A stretch of DNA of 64,000 nt. It comes from Cohaesibacter sp. ES.047. GTDB taxonomy: Bacteria > Pseudomonadota > Alphaproteobacteria > Rhizobiales > Cohaesibacteraceae. The translations under genes and the position numbers were made by a program. Under the pieces are notes generated by a model. The model saw only the letters and a program-made list of their open reading frames with translations, was not told the origin of the DNA and did not search any database. The stretch is from contig NZ_LT907844.1 in the NCBI RefSeq assembly GCF_900215505.1, forward strand, positions 2,328,501 through 2,392,500. Direction: 5' to 3'. Every line of letters starts with the position of its first letter. Within the stretch, counting starts at the first letter, position 1. This document shows positions 18,506-27,681 of this stretch, in pieces.

Positions 18506-18850
18506 ATGCCCGTCACCATCTGGCACAATCCACGTTGCTCCAAATCGCGTGAGACGCTGGCACTTGTCGAAGACAAGGAACAAGGCGTCATCGTTCGCAA
18601 ATATCTTGAGGATGCGCCTGACGCGACAGAGATTCGCGCCGCCCTGGCCATGCTGGGGATTGGCGCGCGTGATCTGATGCGCACCAAGGAAGCGCTCTAC
18701 AAGGACCTCGGTCTTGATGGCATTAGCGATGAAGACAAGCTCATCGATGTGATGGCCGCAAATCCCAAGCTGATCGAACGCCCCGTGGTATTCAAGGATG
18801 GCAAGGCCCGGTTGGGCCGTCCTCCCGAAGCGGTGCTTGAAATTCTCTAA
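18506..18850 (+). CDS. arsC: Arsenate reductase, glutaredoxin-coupled ArsC/Spx-type
   Basis: A 114-residue thioredoxin-fold protein. The active-site motif is HNPRCSKSRETLALVED with Cys11, and the late RPVVFKDGKARLGRPPE block is characteristic of ArsC, which reduces arsenate to arsenite with glutaredoxin. No ArsR, ArsB or Acr3 is nearby, so it is either a stand-alone detoxification gene or a housekeeping relative of the YffB type. AAAGGGAGAA precedes the ATG. It ends six bases from the convergent MATE gene. Confidence 0.92.
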   Translation: MPVTIWHNPRCSKSRETLALVEDKEQGVIVRKYLEDAPDATEIRAALAMLGIGARDLMRTKEALYKDLGLDGISDEDKLIDVMAANPKLIERPVVFKDGKARLGRPPEAVLEIL

Positions 18851-18856
18851 GCCCGT

Positions 18857-20221
18857 TCAGGCCTTGACGGTTGAACCGGTCGGAGCACCAAAGCTCCGGC
18901 CCAATTGCCCGGGCAGCAGCAGCGACAGGCCGATGCCGCGCGAGGCGAGCATCAGGATCATGGCAAGCCACAGGCCATGATTGCCAAGAAACGGCATCAG
19001 GCCCCAGGCGGACGCAAGGAAGATCACCGAGCACAGAAGCATGATGTTGCGCATCGCAGCCGACCAGGTTGCGCCAATGAAGATACCGTCCATCTGAAAC
19101 GCCAATGTGGCGATCAGGGGCGTCACTGCTGCCCACACGAGATAGTTCCGCGCCAGAATGCGTACATCCTCCGCCGTGGTCAGAAGATCGATGATTGCCG
19201 GACCGAATAGCCACATCACCAGACTGAGACCCAATCCGAGCGCCAACCCCCAGATCAGGGTGAGCCTGATCGTCTTGTCAAAGGCCGGGCGATAGTTGGC
19301 ACCAATGGCCCGCCCGCCGATCTGCTCGGCGGCGGCAGCGATGCCATCGAGAAAGAACCCGCCAAACACGAAGAAATGCATCAGCAGTTCATTGGCAGCC
19401 AGCACGCTGTCTCCTTGCCGGGCGCCAAGCGAGGTAAAGACCGAGACGGAGAGCACCAGAACCATCGACCGGATAAAGATGTCTCCATTCAGCTGCATGA
19501 ACCGCAAAAAGGCCTCACCGTTGAACAGGCGATCAAGCGGGACGCGCCAATCAAGCTTCAGTTCGAAGGCCAGAAATACAAACCCCAGAAGGATCGCAAA
19601 CAACTCGCTGGCTGCGGTTCCCAGCGCTGCGCCTTCGACACCCATGTCAAGTCCGAGCACCAACCAGATGGTGAGCACGATGTTGGCGCTGTTGAGCGCA
19701 ATCATCAGGAACATCGCCTTGCGCGAATGGCCAAGACCGAAGAGCCAGCCGAAAATGGCTGTATTGGCCAGGGTCAGCGGCAGGGCGATCAGGCGGATGT
19801 ACAAATAGCTGTCCGCCGCATCATTCACCGCCTCTGATCCGCCCATGGCAACAAGGCCCAGAGGGACAAGCAGGGGGCTGGCCACAGCGAAAATCAGTCC
19901 AAGCGCGAGCGAGATCAAAAGCGCCCGATAGAGCACCGCTCTTTGTGAGACGCCATCCCCGCGGCCGACCGCTTGAGCCGTCAGTCCAGTGGTTCCTATG
20001 CGCAGGAAATTGAAAGAGGCGGCAACAATGGAGAACAACAGCGCTCCGACAGCGATGCCTCCCATGAGATGGGCTTCTCCCAATTGACCAATCACCGCCA
20101 TATCGACGATACCGACAATCGGCACGGTAACGAGCCCGAGCGTCATGGGAATGGCAATGGTCAGCACCATATGGTGCGTCACATCAAAGGCGTTGGGATT
20201 GTCGACAGCAGGAGCATCCAT
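18857..20221 (-). CDS. MATE family efflux transporter (DinF-like)
   Basis: A 454-residue membrane protein with about twelve hydrophobic segments in two halves of six, the MATE layout. The family blocks near the start (TLGLVTVPIVGIVDMAVIG, GIAVGALLFSIVAASFNFLRIGTTGLTAQ) are those of the DinF branch. MATE proteins export cationic drugs or metabolites using sodium or proton gradients. The substrate cannot be predicted. The first 20 residues (MDAPAVDNPNAFDVTHHMV) are polar and cytoplasmic. Confidence 0.93.
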   Translation of the reverse strand: MDAPAVDNPNAFDVTHHMVLTIAIPMTLGLVTVPIVGIVDMAVIGQLGEAHLMGGIAVGALLFSIVAASFNFLRIGTTGLTAQAVGRGDGVSQRAVLYRALLISLALGLIFAVASPLLVPLGLVAMGGSEAVNDAADSYLYIRLIALPLTLANTAIFGWLFGLGHSRKAMFLMIALNSANIVLTIWLVLGLDMGVEGAALGTAASELFAILLGFVFLAFELKLDWRVPLDRLFNGEAFLRFMQLNGDIFIRSMVLVLSVSVFTSLGARQGDSVLAANELLMHFFVFGGFFLDGIAAAAEQIGGRAIGANYRPAFDKTIRLTLIWGLALGLGLSLVMWLFGPAIIDLLTTAEDVRILARNYLVWAAVTPLIATLAFQMDGIFIGATWSAAMRNIMLLCSVIFLASAWGLMPFLGNHGLWLAMILMLASRGIGLSLLLPGQLGRSFGAPTGSTVKA

Positions 20222-20683
20222 GGAGCGGGATCCGGTGGGAAGAAAGCAAAGGCAAGGCTGGGGCCTTGCCGGGCAAGGGCTCGCTCTTTTAGCACTCCCC
20301 GATCATCAAGAAAAGCCCGAAGCACCTGGGCATCTTCTGCCGCTCCAAGGGCCTCAAAAACAATTAAGGGCCTCAGAAACAATTAACCGCCACACGGGAC
20401 CAATCGTGCAGCGGTCAATTTGTGGCTCCGAGCTCCCCTGCATATGGCTCTGGGGGAAGATGGGAAGCTCGGGGCTTGCAAAACAGCAACCGGGACTAGA
20501 CGAGTTGCCGTTTGGGCGATTGTGACATTCTCGAGAGAGTATCCCAAGATTCCTGTACATCCCAATCGCTTGACTTGGGTTCAAGTATCGCCGATGAGGG
20601 CCGACCTGTCATCTTAAACATGTGTAATGTGGTGGTTAGAATTCGGTAAGGTGAAGAATTGGAAAACCGCCAAGAGCGTGGTC
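20222..20683. other. Intergenic region upstream of the MATE gene
   Basis: A 462-base gap. It holds the MATE promoter on the minus strand, a 19-bp tandem duplication at 20349-20386, and the tail of the DUF6460 transcription unit. No frame in it has a credible ribosome site or recognisable product. Confidence 0.55.
20349..20386. repeat. 19-bp tandem duplication with one mismatch
   Basis: GGGCCTCAAAAACAATTAA is followed at once by GGGCCTCAGAAACAATTAA. It lies about 130 bases upstream of the MATE start codon. Confidence 0.9.
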
Positions 20684-20962
20684 TCAGGGCTCGTTCCTGC
20701 CCATCTTGAGCAGGCGCATGATGATCCAGATCGGGAAGACGATCAGAGCGCCGAGCACGAAATACTCGATTGCCCAGTGGATGGCGTCAAAGCCCATGTA
20801 ATAGACATGCTCGACCAACGAAACAATATGGTTCCACAACTGGCGCGGATGCAGGTTAAGAGCGCTCAGAATGATCCCCACGACCACAGACAGCCCCATC
20901 AGTCTGAGGATCACCATGCCCGGTGACCCGCCGAAAAATCGAGACAAATTGGAATTCGACAT
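20684..20962 (-). CDS. Small membrane protein, DUF6460 family
   Basis: A 92-residue protein with two hydrophobic segments (~15-38 and ~62-85) and a central amphipathic stretch (HPRQLWNHIVSLVEHVYY). It matches the small DUF6460 proteins common in Hyphomicrobiales, whose role is unknown. GGAG lies ten bases before the ATG at 20962. It stands alone, divergent from the following diguanylate cyclase. Confidence 0.75.
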   Translation of the reverse strand: MSNSNLSRFFGGSPGMVILRLMGLSVVVGIILSALNLHPRQLWNHIVSLVEHVYYMGFDAIHWAIEYFVLGALIVFPIWIIMRLLKMGRNEP

Positions 20963-21220
20963 GAGCTCGTTGCTCCTTTGAGACCCTGTTGAAACTTAAC
21001 AGATCATGGCTTCATGGCCAATCGATGGCCTCACCCGACTACATTATGTGGGATGTAGTCAAGTTGATCGGTCCATTCAACCATTCATTAAGCGGAAACC
21101 CGAAACCTGCGGTGCTTTGGCCTGTTTTCTGGCCATGTGCGGATGACAGGTGCAAGATTCCGTGGTTTGCTTTATCAAATTCTTCTGGTCTGCAGACAGC
21201 AGAGTACTAAGGGAGACAAG

Positions 21221-22060
21221 GTGAGCTTTCGGGAAAGCAACCTTCTTGATCGGCTTTACCGCTATCTGGGCACCATCCAGACGACGGGCCACACCCTGTT
21301 GGCTTCAAGCATTGTTGCCGGAGCGTGCGGCTTGCTATCTGTTGTGACGAGTCAATGGGTGCTTGCCGCGACCCACACGCCTCTTGTTCCTGTGATCAGC
21401 GCGATGGCATGTGGACTGCCGTTCCTTCTGGTCTTGGGATCGAGCTTTATCCTGATCAGGGGCTATGCCCGGCTTGACAGGCGCAACAAGATTCTCACCG
21501 AAGTGGCAGACAGGGACGGGCTGACCCGGTTGGCAAACCGCGCAGCCTTTTCGCGCCGCGGCAGGGAAATGACCCAGATGGCGCGTGTGCAAGAGGCTCC
21601 CATGTCCCTGATCATGATGGACGTGGATCATTTCAAGATGATCAATGACAGTCATGGTCATCTGGCTGGCGATCTGGCCTTGCAGCATCTGGCAAGCATT
21701 CTAGGTCAGAGCAGCCGCGACGGGGATCTGATCGCCCGCTGGGGCGGCGAGGAATTCGCGGTTCTGCTCAGCGCAGCTGATATCGACGGAGCGCGAGCCT
21801 ACGCCGAACGGGTCCGCAAAACCGTTTCCGAAACGCCGATGTTCTGGAATGGCAAGGAATTGACCCTGACCCTGAGCGCAGGCGTGACCGAATTCAACCC
21901 CGAGCATGACAATCTCGAAGACATGATCCATCGCGCGGACATTGCACTTTATTCTGCCAAGGGTGCCGGGCGCAATCAGGTCTGTCATGCGCCCTTCTTT
22001 CTCGAGGTCATCGAGGGCTATGAGCAGGATGTCGAATTCAGCGAAGCCAGTGCGGCCTGA
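21221..22060 (+). CDS. Diguanylate cyclase (GGDEF) with two N-terminal membrane segments
   Basis: From the GTG at 21221, which has GGGAG at good spacing, the protein has 279 residues. Two membrane segments at ~20-45 and ~55-85 are followed by a GGDEF domain (DGLTRLANRAAF, MDVDHFKMINDSHGHLAGD, RWGGEEF). The active loop GGEEF and an RxxD inhibitory site (RDGD) five residues before it are intact, so it should make c-di-GMP. There is no recognisable sensory domain. This is the second such enzyme in the window. Confidence 0.9.
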   Translation: MSFRESNLLDRLYRYLGTIQTTGHTLLASSIVAGACGLLSVVTSQWVLAATHTPLVPVISAMACGLPFLLVLGSSFILIRGYARLDRRNKILTEVADRDGLTRLANRAAFSRRGREMTQMARVQEAPMSLIMMDVDHFKMINDSHGHLAGDLALQHLASILGQSSRDGDLIARWGGEEFAVLLSAADIDGARAYAERVRKTVSETPMFWNGKELTLTLSAGVTEFNPEHDNLEDMIHRADIALYSAKGAGRNQVCHAPFFLEVIEGYEQDVEFSEASAA

Positions 22061-22184
22061 TAACGCCGGACGCCCTGAAACGACCCTAGCGATAGGCATT
22101 TGGAGACCACCTGCACAACGCGCCCTGTGTGAAGTTGTCAACGTGTGAGGTGACAAAGCCTGGCCCCTTGGTCATAGTCGTGCC

Positions 22185-24809
22185 ATGAGGAAATCACCAC
22201 AATCAGAGCCGCACCACGTCGGGGCCGAGACCGGAGCCCAAGATCTGCAATCTGGCCATGGAGCAGACGAGTGTGAAGCGGGTCTTTCAGTGCGCTGGCC
22301 GGCGAGCCCGGATCCTGCCGATCTTCCTGAACACTTTGGCAATTGGCTTGAAGGCCGAAATTGGCGCCTGCGTCCCCATCAGGCGGCCATGCTGGCATCG
22401 GCCCGCGAAGGGCATCCCACGCTTCTGATCGCCCCGACAGGAGCGGGCAAAACCCTGTCGGGCTTTCTGCCCTCTCTCATCGACATCATGGCCGATCCGG
22501 ACCGTTGGCAAGGCAAGCTGCATACGCTCTATATCTCCCCGCTCAAGGCATTGGCTGTCGACATTGCCCGCAACCTGGAACAGCCCATTGCCGAAATGGC
22601 CTTGCCGGTCAAGGTGGAGACCCGCACCGGAGATACTCCTGCACACAAGCGCCAGCGGCAGAAGCAGATCCCGCCGCATTTCCTGTTGACCACACCCGAA
22701 CAACTCGCGCTCCTGCTTGCATCGCGAGAGGCCGAGACATTGTTCGCTGACGTGCAGACCATCGTGTTTGACGAATTGCATGCGCTTGTCACGTCAAAAC
22801 GCGGTGAACTGCTCAGCCTTGGCCTCAGTCGCCTGCGCCGGTTGGCCCCCGCCGTCAGACCCATAGGCCTGTCGGCGACTGTCTCCAATCCACTCGAGTT
22901 GGCCCACTGGCTTGTGCCGCATCACGGTGGCCGTCCCGAAATCGAGCCGCAAATCATTCAGCTCAAGGGCGGAACGCAGCCGGATATCGAGGTGCTCAAC
23001 TCGTCTCAGCGGATCCCGTGGGCCGGCCATGGGGCCCGCTATGCGCTGCCTGATCTTTACGAGGCAATCAAGGCGCATCAGACGAGCCTTATCTTCGTCA
23101 ACACCCGCTCGCAGGCCGAATATCTCTTTCAGTCTCTTTGGACCATCAACGAGGACACGCTCCCCATCGCCCTGCATCACGGCTCTCTCGATGCATCCCA
23201 GCGGCGAAAAGTAGAGGCCGCAATGGCGCGCGGTGTCTTGCGAGCCGTCGTCTGTACCTCAACCCTTGATCTGGGCATCGACTGGGGCGATGTCGATCTT
23301 GTCATCCATGTGGGAGCCCCCAAGGGCGCAAGCCGCCTAGCCCAACGCATCGGTCGCTCCAACCACCGGCTTGACGAACCATCCAAGGCTCTTCTCGTGC
23401 CATCCAACTGCTTCGAGGTCATGGAATGCCGCGCGGCCCTCGACGCGAACTATCTGGGCGATCAGGATACCCCGCCCATTCGCACCGGCGGCCTTGATGT
23501 TCTGGCCCAGCATATCCTTGGGCGCGCCTGCGCCGGACCATTTGACCCTTCGGATTTTTACGTTGAAATCACCGCCGCCTATCCTTACCGCGATCTTGAG
23601 TGGGAGCTGTTCGAGCAGGCCATCGACTTTGTTGCCACCGGCGGTTACGCCATGCGCGTTTATGAGCAATTTGCCAAGCTCAAACCGATGAAGGACAAGG
23701 AAAGCGGCAAGACGCTCTGGCGTCTATCCCATCCCAAGCGGGCGCAGCAATACAGGTTGAATATCGGCACCATTGTCGAAGAGGCGATGATCAAGGTGCG
23801 ACTGACCTCATGGAAGGGGGGAGGCAGCGGAGAACCCAGACGACTGGGGCGCGGCGGCAGGGTTCTGGGCGAAGTGGAGGAGAGCTTTATTGATGGCCTC
23901 GCGCCCGGTGACAGTTTTCTCTTTGCTGGACAGGTCCTGTGCTTCGAGACGCTTGAAGAAAACACCGCCTTCGTCACCAAGACCCGGCATCGCGAACCCA
24001 AGGTTCCTGCCTACTATGGTGGCAAGTTTCCTTTGTCGACCTATCTCGCCTCGCGCGTGCGCGCCATGCTGGCCGATCCGGAAAGCTGGTCTGGCCTGCC
24101 CGATCAGGTCCGGCACTGGCTCGAACAGCAGAAAGAGGCTTCGATCATTCCCGGTCCCGATGAGATGCTGATCGAGACCTTCCCTCGGGCAGGAAAATAC
24201 TATCTGACCCTTTATGCCTTTGAGGGGCGGTTGGCGCTGCAGACGCTCGGCATGTTGCTCACGCGGCGGCTGGAGCGGGCCGGGGCGCGCCCCTTGGGCT
24301 TTGTGGCTTCGGACTATGCCCTGATGATCTGGGGCCTCAAGGATCTGGCGCGTCTCGAAAAGGATCTGGGCTGGAGCTTCGAGCAGCTGTTCGACGAGGA
24401 CATGCTGGGGGATGATCTCGATGCATGGCTTGCAGAAAGTGCCATGCTCAAGCGCACCTTTCGCAATTGTGCCCTGATTTCGGGGATGATCGAGCGTCGC
24501 CATCCGGGCAAGGAAAAATCCGGTCGGCAGATCACCATGTCCTCGGATCTCATCTACAACGTGCTCAGGGATCACGAACCGGACCATCTCCTGCTCAAGG
24601 CAACCTGGCAGGATGCAGCCGGAGGTCTGTTGGACATTGGCCGCCTTGGCGATATGCTCTCCCGCGTGAAGGGGCGAATCATCCACGCGGACCTCGATGA
24701 ACCATCGCCGCTGGCCATTCCGGTCTTGCTGGAAATCGGCAAGGAGCCGGTCTATGGCGAGGCGGAGGATCAGTTGCTGATGCAAGCGGCTGCTGAACTG
24801 GGGCTATGA
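22185..24809 (+). CDS. Ligase-associated DNA damage response DEXH-box helicase (Lhr-type)
   Basis: An 874-residue superfamily 2 helicase of the Lhr type. Seen in order are Walker A (APTGAGKTLSGFLP), the DExH box in IVFDELHALVTSKRGELL, motif III SATVSNP, the second RecA-like core (STLDLGIDWGDVDLVIHVGAPKGASRLAQRIGRSNH), and a long C-terminal winged-helix/Lhr-core region. In many bacteria this branch is encoded with an ATP-dependent ligase, an MBL-fold exonuclease and PdeM. Here PdeM follows after 46 bases, but the ligase and exonuclease are not in the window. The first ~35 residues look non-conserved, and a GTG at 22290 is another possible start. Confidence 0.92.
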   Translation: MRKSPQSEPHHVGAETGAQDLQSGHGADECEAGLSVRWPASPDPADLPEHFGNWLEGRNWRLRPHQAAMLASAREGHPTLLIAPTGAGKTLSGFLPSLIDIMADPDRWQGKLHTLYISPLKALAVDIARNLEQPIAEMALPVKVETRTGDTPAHKRQRQKQIPPHFLLTTPEQLALLLASREAETLFADVQTIVFDELHALVTSKRGELLSLGLSRLRRLAPAVRPIGLSATVSNPLELAHWLVPHHGGRPEIEPQIIQLKGGTQPDIEVLNSSQRIPWAGHGARYALPDLYEAIKAHQTSLIFVNTRSQAEYLFQSLWTINEDTLPIALHHGSLDASQRRKVEAAMARGVLRAVVCTSTLDLGIDWGDVDLVIHVGAPKGASRLAQRIGRSNHRLDEPSKALLVPSNCFEVMECRAALDANYLGDQDTPPIRTGGLDVLAQHILGRACAGPFDPSDFYVEITAAYPYRDLEWELFEQAIDFVATGGYAMRVYEQFAKLKPMKDKESGKTLWRLSHPKRAQQYRLNIGTIVEEAMIKVRLTSWKGGGSGEPRRLGRGGRVLGEVEESFIDGLAPGDSFLFAGQVLCFETLEENTAFVTKTRHREPKVPAYYGGKFPLSTYLASRVRAMLADPESWSGLPDQVRHWLEQQKEASIIPGPDEMLIETFPRAGKYYLTLYAFEGRLALQTLGMLLTRRLERAGARPLGFVASDYALMIWGLKDLARLEKDLGWSFEQLFDEDMLGDDLDAWLAESAMLKRTFRNCALISGMIERRHPGKEKSGRQITMSSDLIYNVLRDHEPDHLLLKATWQDAAGGLLDIGRLGDMLSRVKGRIIHADLDEPSPLAIPVLLEIGKEPVYGEAEDQLLMQAAAELGL

Positions 24810-24855
24810 GGAACAGAGAGCTGAGGCGCAATCAACAACAAGAGTAGGACTGACG

Positions 24856-25644
24856 GTGAGCGAGACGGCACTGGAATTTGAGATGAGCGAAACGCTGGCG
24901 TTCGAGCAGCAGGGGGAGACCTTTGTCGCCCTCCTGTCCGGCGGGCTCTATCTCCCACGGCTCGAGATGCTCTTGCTTGCGGATCTGCATCTTGAAAAGG
25001 GATCGGCCTTTGCGATGCGCGGCCAGTTCATCCCGCCCTATGATTCCCATGACAGCCTGAAACAGCTGGCCAGCGATATCGGCGCTCTCGACCCCGGCCA
25101 TGTTGTCTGTCTTGGCGACAGTTTTCATGATGTTGGCGGACCGGCTCGCCTGCCGCAAGACTGTCGCGAAACCTTGTCGGACTTGATGACAAACCGCAAA
25201 TGGAGCTGGATCTGCGGCAACCATGACCCGCAGCTCGATGGATTGGTTGGCGGCGACGTGCTGGACACGATGGTTCTTGAGGGCGGCACTGGCGGCATCG
25301 GCCTCACCCACGAACCGGGCAGCCTGATTGCGCCAGACGAGGGCAACGATGATGAAACCGAAGCCGCTCCGGGGTTGGAGCTTTCCGGCCATCTACACCC
25401 GGTTGCGACCCTTGCCAGCCGTCAGCGTGGGCGGACCATGCGGCGCAAATCGTTTGTCATCACCAGAAATCGCATCATCCTGCCAGCCTATGGCAGCTAT
25501 ACAGGTGGGCTCAATGTGCGGGAGGCGGCCTTCGAGCCGTTTTTGCATGCGGGAGCAAGGCTCGCCGTGATTGGCCGTCAGACCATCTGTCTCTTCGACG
25601 CAGCGCAAGGCCTGTCAAACCACCGGCGTTCGGCGCGCCTGTAA
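24856..25644 (+). CDS. pdeM: Ligase-associated DNA damage response endonuclease PdeM (metallophosphoesterase)
   Basis: A 262-residue calcineurin-like phosphoesterase. The metal-binding motifs are DLHLEKG (~50), GDSFHDVGG (~90), GNHDPQ (~118) and GHLHP (~178). This fits PdeM, the nuclease partner of the Lhr-type helicase encoded just upstream, so both probably act together in DNA end processing or repair. GTG at 24856 has TAGGA upstream; ATG at 24883 is an alternative. It ends 22 bases from the convergent TIGR02186 gene. Confidence 0.92.
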   Translation: MSETALEFEMSETLAFEQQGETFVALLSGGLYLPRLEMLLLADLHLEKGSAFAMRGQFIPPYDSHDSLKQLASDIGALDPGHVVCLGDSFHDVGGPARLPQDCRETLSDLMTNRKWSWICGNHDPQLDGLVGGDVLDTMVLEGGTGGIGLTHEPGSLIAPDEGNDDETEAAPGLELSGHLHPVATLASRQRGRTMRRKSFVITRNRIILPAYGSYTGGLNVREAAFEPFLHAGARLAVIGRQTICLFDAAQGLSNHRRSARL

Positions 25645-25666
25645 AGTCGAAAAAATCGATCAAGTG

Positions 25667-26452
25667 TCAGTTTCTTCGGAAGACAACCCCGGCAAACCAG
25701 CCCATGAACATGGCCATCGCCACGCACAACACGCCGTAAATGAAGCTGTTGTTGCGCGCCAGAGAAAAGGTCAACTGCTCAAATCCGGTCTTGGCAATGT
25801 TGAGCGGCTGAGTAACGGAACTGAGCAGCGCTCCACCCCGGAACAGGTGAACCGTGACATCATAGCGCCCGACACGGACATTGGCGGGAATGTCGACGGT
25901 CGTGCGGAACAGCGAGTCATTCAGAAAGGCCACGGAAGACAGATCATCGCGATAAAGGCCCGCGTTGCGTTTGAGCCGTAAGGCCGCCATACGGAAGGGA
26001 TCAGGCTCGCGCTCTTCGCTTGCGACGCCCTCGCCCGAAGGGAGCAGTAGATAATCCGTCCCGAGCTGCATCTTCGCCAAGATCTCCGGATGGGCGATAT
26101 CTTCGAGTTTGCGCGTCGAGGAAAGAACATAGAAGTTCGGTGCGTTTGGATAAAGCTCGCGTTTATTGTTGATCCAGACACCAACAACGCGCTCCTTGCG
26201 TCGCGAGACGATGGTCTGGTTCCAGCCCCGAACCACCACCACCAGATCATAGGGTTCGCCACGAGCGACCGTCGCACCGTCCCGCTCGATCATGCCGAAC
26301 ACGACAATGTTCGACCCCGTGAAGTTGGATGAAATCTTGATGACCCGATCAGACATGTCGGCAACAAGGCTTTCGGCGCGCGCACTGAGCGAGGACATGC
26401 CGAGGCCGCAAAAGAGAAACAGGCAAAGCTTGAGAAGGTTGGAGGGGGTCAC
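25667..26452 (-). CDS. TIGR02186 family membrane-anchored protein
   Basis: A 261-residue protein with an N-terminal signal (~1-26, ending SARA), a beta-rich extracytoplasmic part (residues ~27-225) and a C-terminal membrane segment (~232-255, GVLCVAMAMFMGWFAGVVF). This layout and the gene order match the TIGR02186 family, which nearly always sits next to a TauE/SafE transporter. Its ATG overlaps the transporter's stop by four bases (ATGA), so the two are translationally coupled. It is probably a periplasm-facing accessory subunit of that transporter; the molecular role is unknown. Confidence 0.85.
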   Translation of the reverse strand: MTPSNLLKLCLFLFCGLGMSSLSARAESLVADMSDRVIKISSNFTGSNIVVFGMIERDGATVARGEPYDLVVVVRGWNQTIVSRRKERVVGVWINNKRELYPNAPNFYVLSSTRKLEDIAHPEILAKMQLGTDYLLLPSGEGVASEEREPDPFRMAALRLKRNAGLYRDDLSSVAFLNDSLFRTTVDIPANVRVGRYDVTVHLFRGGALLSSVTQPLNIAKTGFEQLTFSLARNNSFIYGVLCVAMAMFMGWFAGVVFRRN

Positions 26453-27375
26453 TGCTGAGCCTCCCGGACTTCGATGCTGTAGACCTCCTGCGGCTGGATC
26501 ACCAGATTGTAGGCGAACCGCATGCCAACCATCAGCACCAGAATACCCAAAAGCGCCCGCAATTGCTCAGCCTTGAGCTTCTGCCCGATCTGGGCGCCGA
26601 ATTGTGCGCCGACGGTGCCACCGAGCATCAGAATGAGAGCCAGAACGATATCCACCGTCTGCGTCGTGATCGAATGCAGCACCGTGGCCACCGCCATGGT
26701 CACGACGATCTGGTAGAGCGATGTTCCGATGACCACTGCTGTGGGGACCCGCAAGATATAGATAAGCGCAGGCACCAGCATGAAACCACCACCGATACCC
26801 AGAACCGTGCCCAGAAAGCCGATGCTGCCGCCAATGAAGAGCACAGGCAGGATGCTGACATAGATCTTGGATTTCTTGAACCGCATCTTGAATGGCAGGC
26901 CATGCACCCAGTTGTGCTGACCGGACCGCCGCGTTGCAACCGTGTTGCCCTTGCGGGTGCGAACAATCGCCCGGACACTCTCCATCACCATCAGCGAGCC
27001 AACAGCACCAAGAAAGGTGACATAGGAGACCGAGATGATCAGATCGAGCTGCCCCAGCTCTCTGAGGCGCGCAAAGATTTCGACCCCGACGACCGATCCC
27101 ATGATACCGGCGCTGAACAGGATTGAACCCAGCTTTATGTCAAGGTTGCCCGAGCGTAGGTAGGCAAGTGCCCCGGTCGTCGAAGAGGCGGTGATCTGGG
27201 CCGTCACAGAGGCAACCGCAACTGCGGGCGAGATACCGTAGAAGATGAGCAAGGGGGTGAGAAGAAAGCCGCCACCGACACCGAAAATGCCAGACAAGAA
27301 ACCCACGGTTCCGCCCATCGCCAGAATGACGAAGACATTCACGGGCATCTCCGCGATGGGCAAATAGAGCTCCAC
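26449..27375 (-). CDS. TauE/SafE family sulfite/organosulfur exporter
   Basis: From the GTG at 27375, which has an excellent CAGGAGA ribosome site, the protein has 308 residues with about eight membrane segments. Both TauE/SafE repeats show their glycine-rich loops (GFLSGIFGVGGGFLLTPLL and GFLGTVLGIGGGFMLVPALI). Members move sulfite, sulfoacetate, taurine-derived or other small anions. The frame extends upstream to 27450, but that part lacks a ribosome site. It is coupled by a four-base overlap to the TIGR02186 gene. Confidence 0.92.
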   Translation of the reverse strand: MELYLPIAEMPVNVFVILAMGGTVGFLSGIFGVGGGFLLTPLLIFYGISPAVAVASVTAQITASSTTGALAYLRSGNLDIKLGSILFSAGIMGSVVGVEIFARLRELGQLDLIISVSYVTFLGAVGSLMVMESVRAIVRTRKGNTVATRRSGQHNWVHGLPFKMRFKKSKIYVSILPVLFIGGSIGFLGTVLGIGGGFMLVPALIYILRVPTAVVIGTSLYQIVVTMAVATVLHSITTQTVDIVLALILMLGGTVGAQFGAQIGQKLKAEQLRALLGILVLMVGMRFAYNLVIQPQEVYSIEVREAQQ

Positions 27376-27681
27376 ACGCTTCTCCTGTAGTGGCCGTTTG
27401 GTCCGTCTTACTCCGCTGTGGCCATAGCCATGCGAGACGGTCGCAAGCAAACAACACGCCTTGGGGAGAGAGCGCTTTTCGCTAGACTGGCGATCAGTCC
27501 CGCTCCTTGCTCACAAACGGAGCGCCGTATCCCTTCAGACTTGCCTCCCTCCTCTTGCGTATGGCGAAGGGAGTCGACGAAACGTCTGTTTTTACTTGTA
27601 CATTCTGCGCGAACCAAACGCAATTGGCATGATTGATCAAATTCTTGGCAATAGAGCAAATTCAGCTCAGTTGCCTTTGGA
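27376..27681. other. Intergenic region between podJ-like gene and tauE
   Basis: A 306-base gap between two minus-strand genes. It must contain the TauE/SafE promoter and the end of the podJ-like message. I see no strong hairpin-plus-T terminator and no further gene. Confidence 0.5.

Noticed and set aside
20569-20585. CTTGA-CTTGGGT-TCAAG inverted repeat
   Set aside because: It resembles an FNR box but has a seven-base spacer and no oxygen-related gene next to it.
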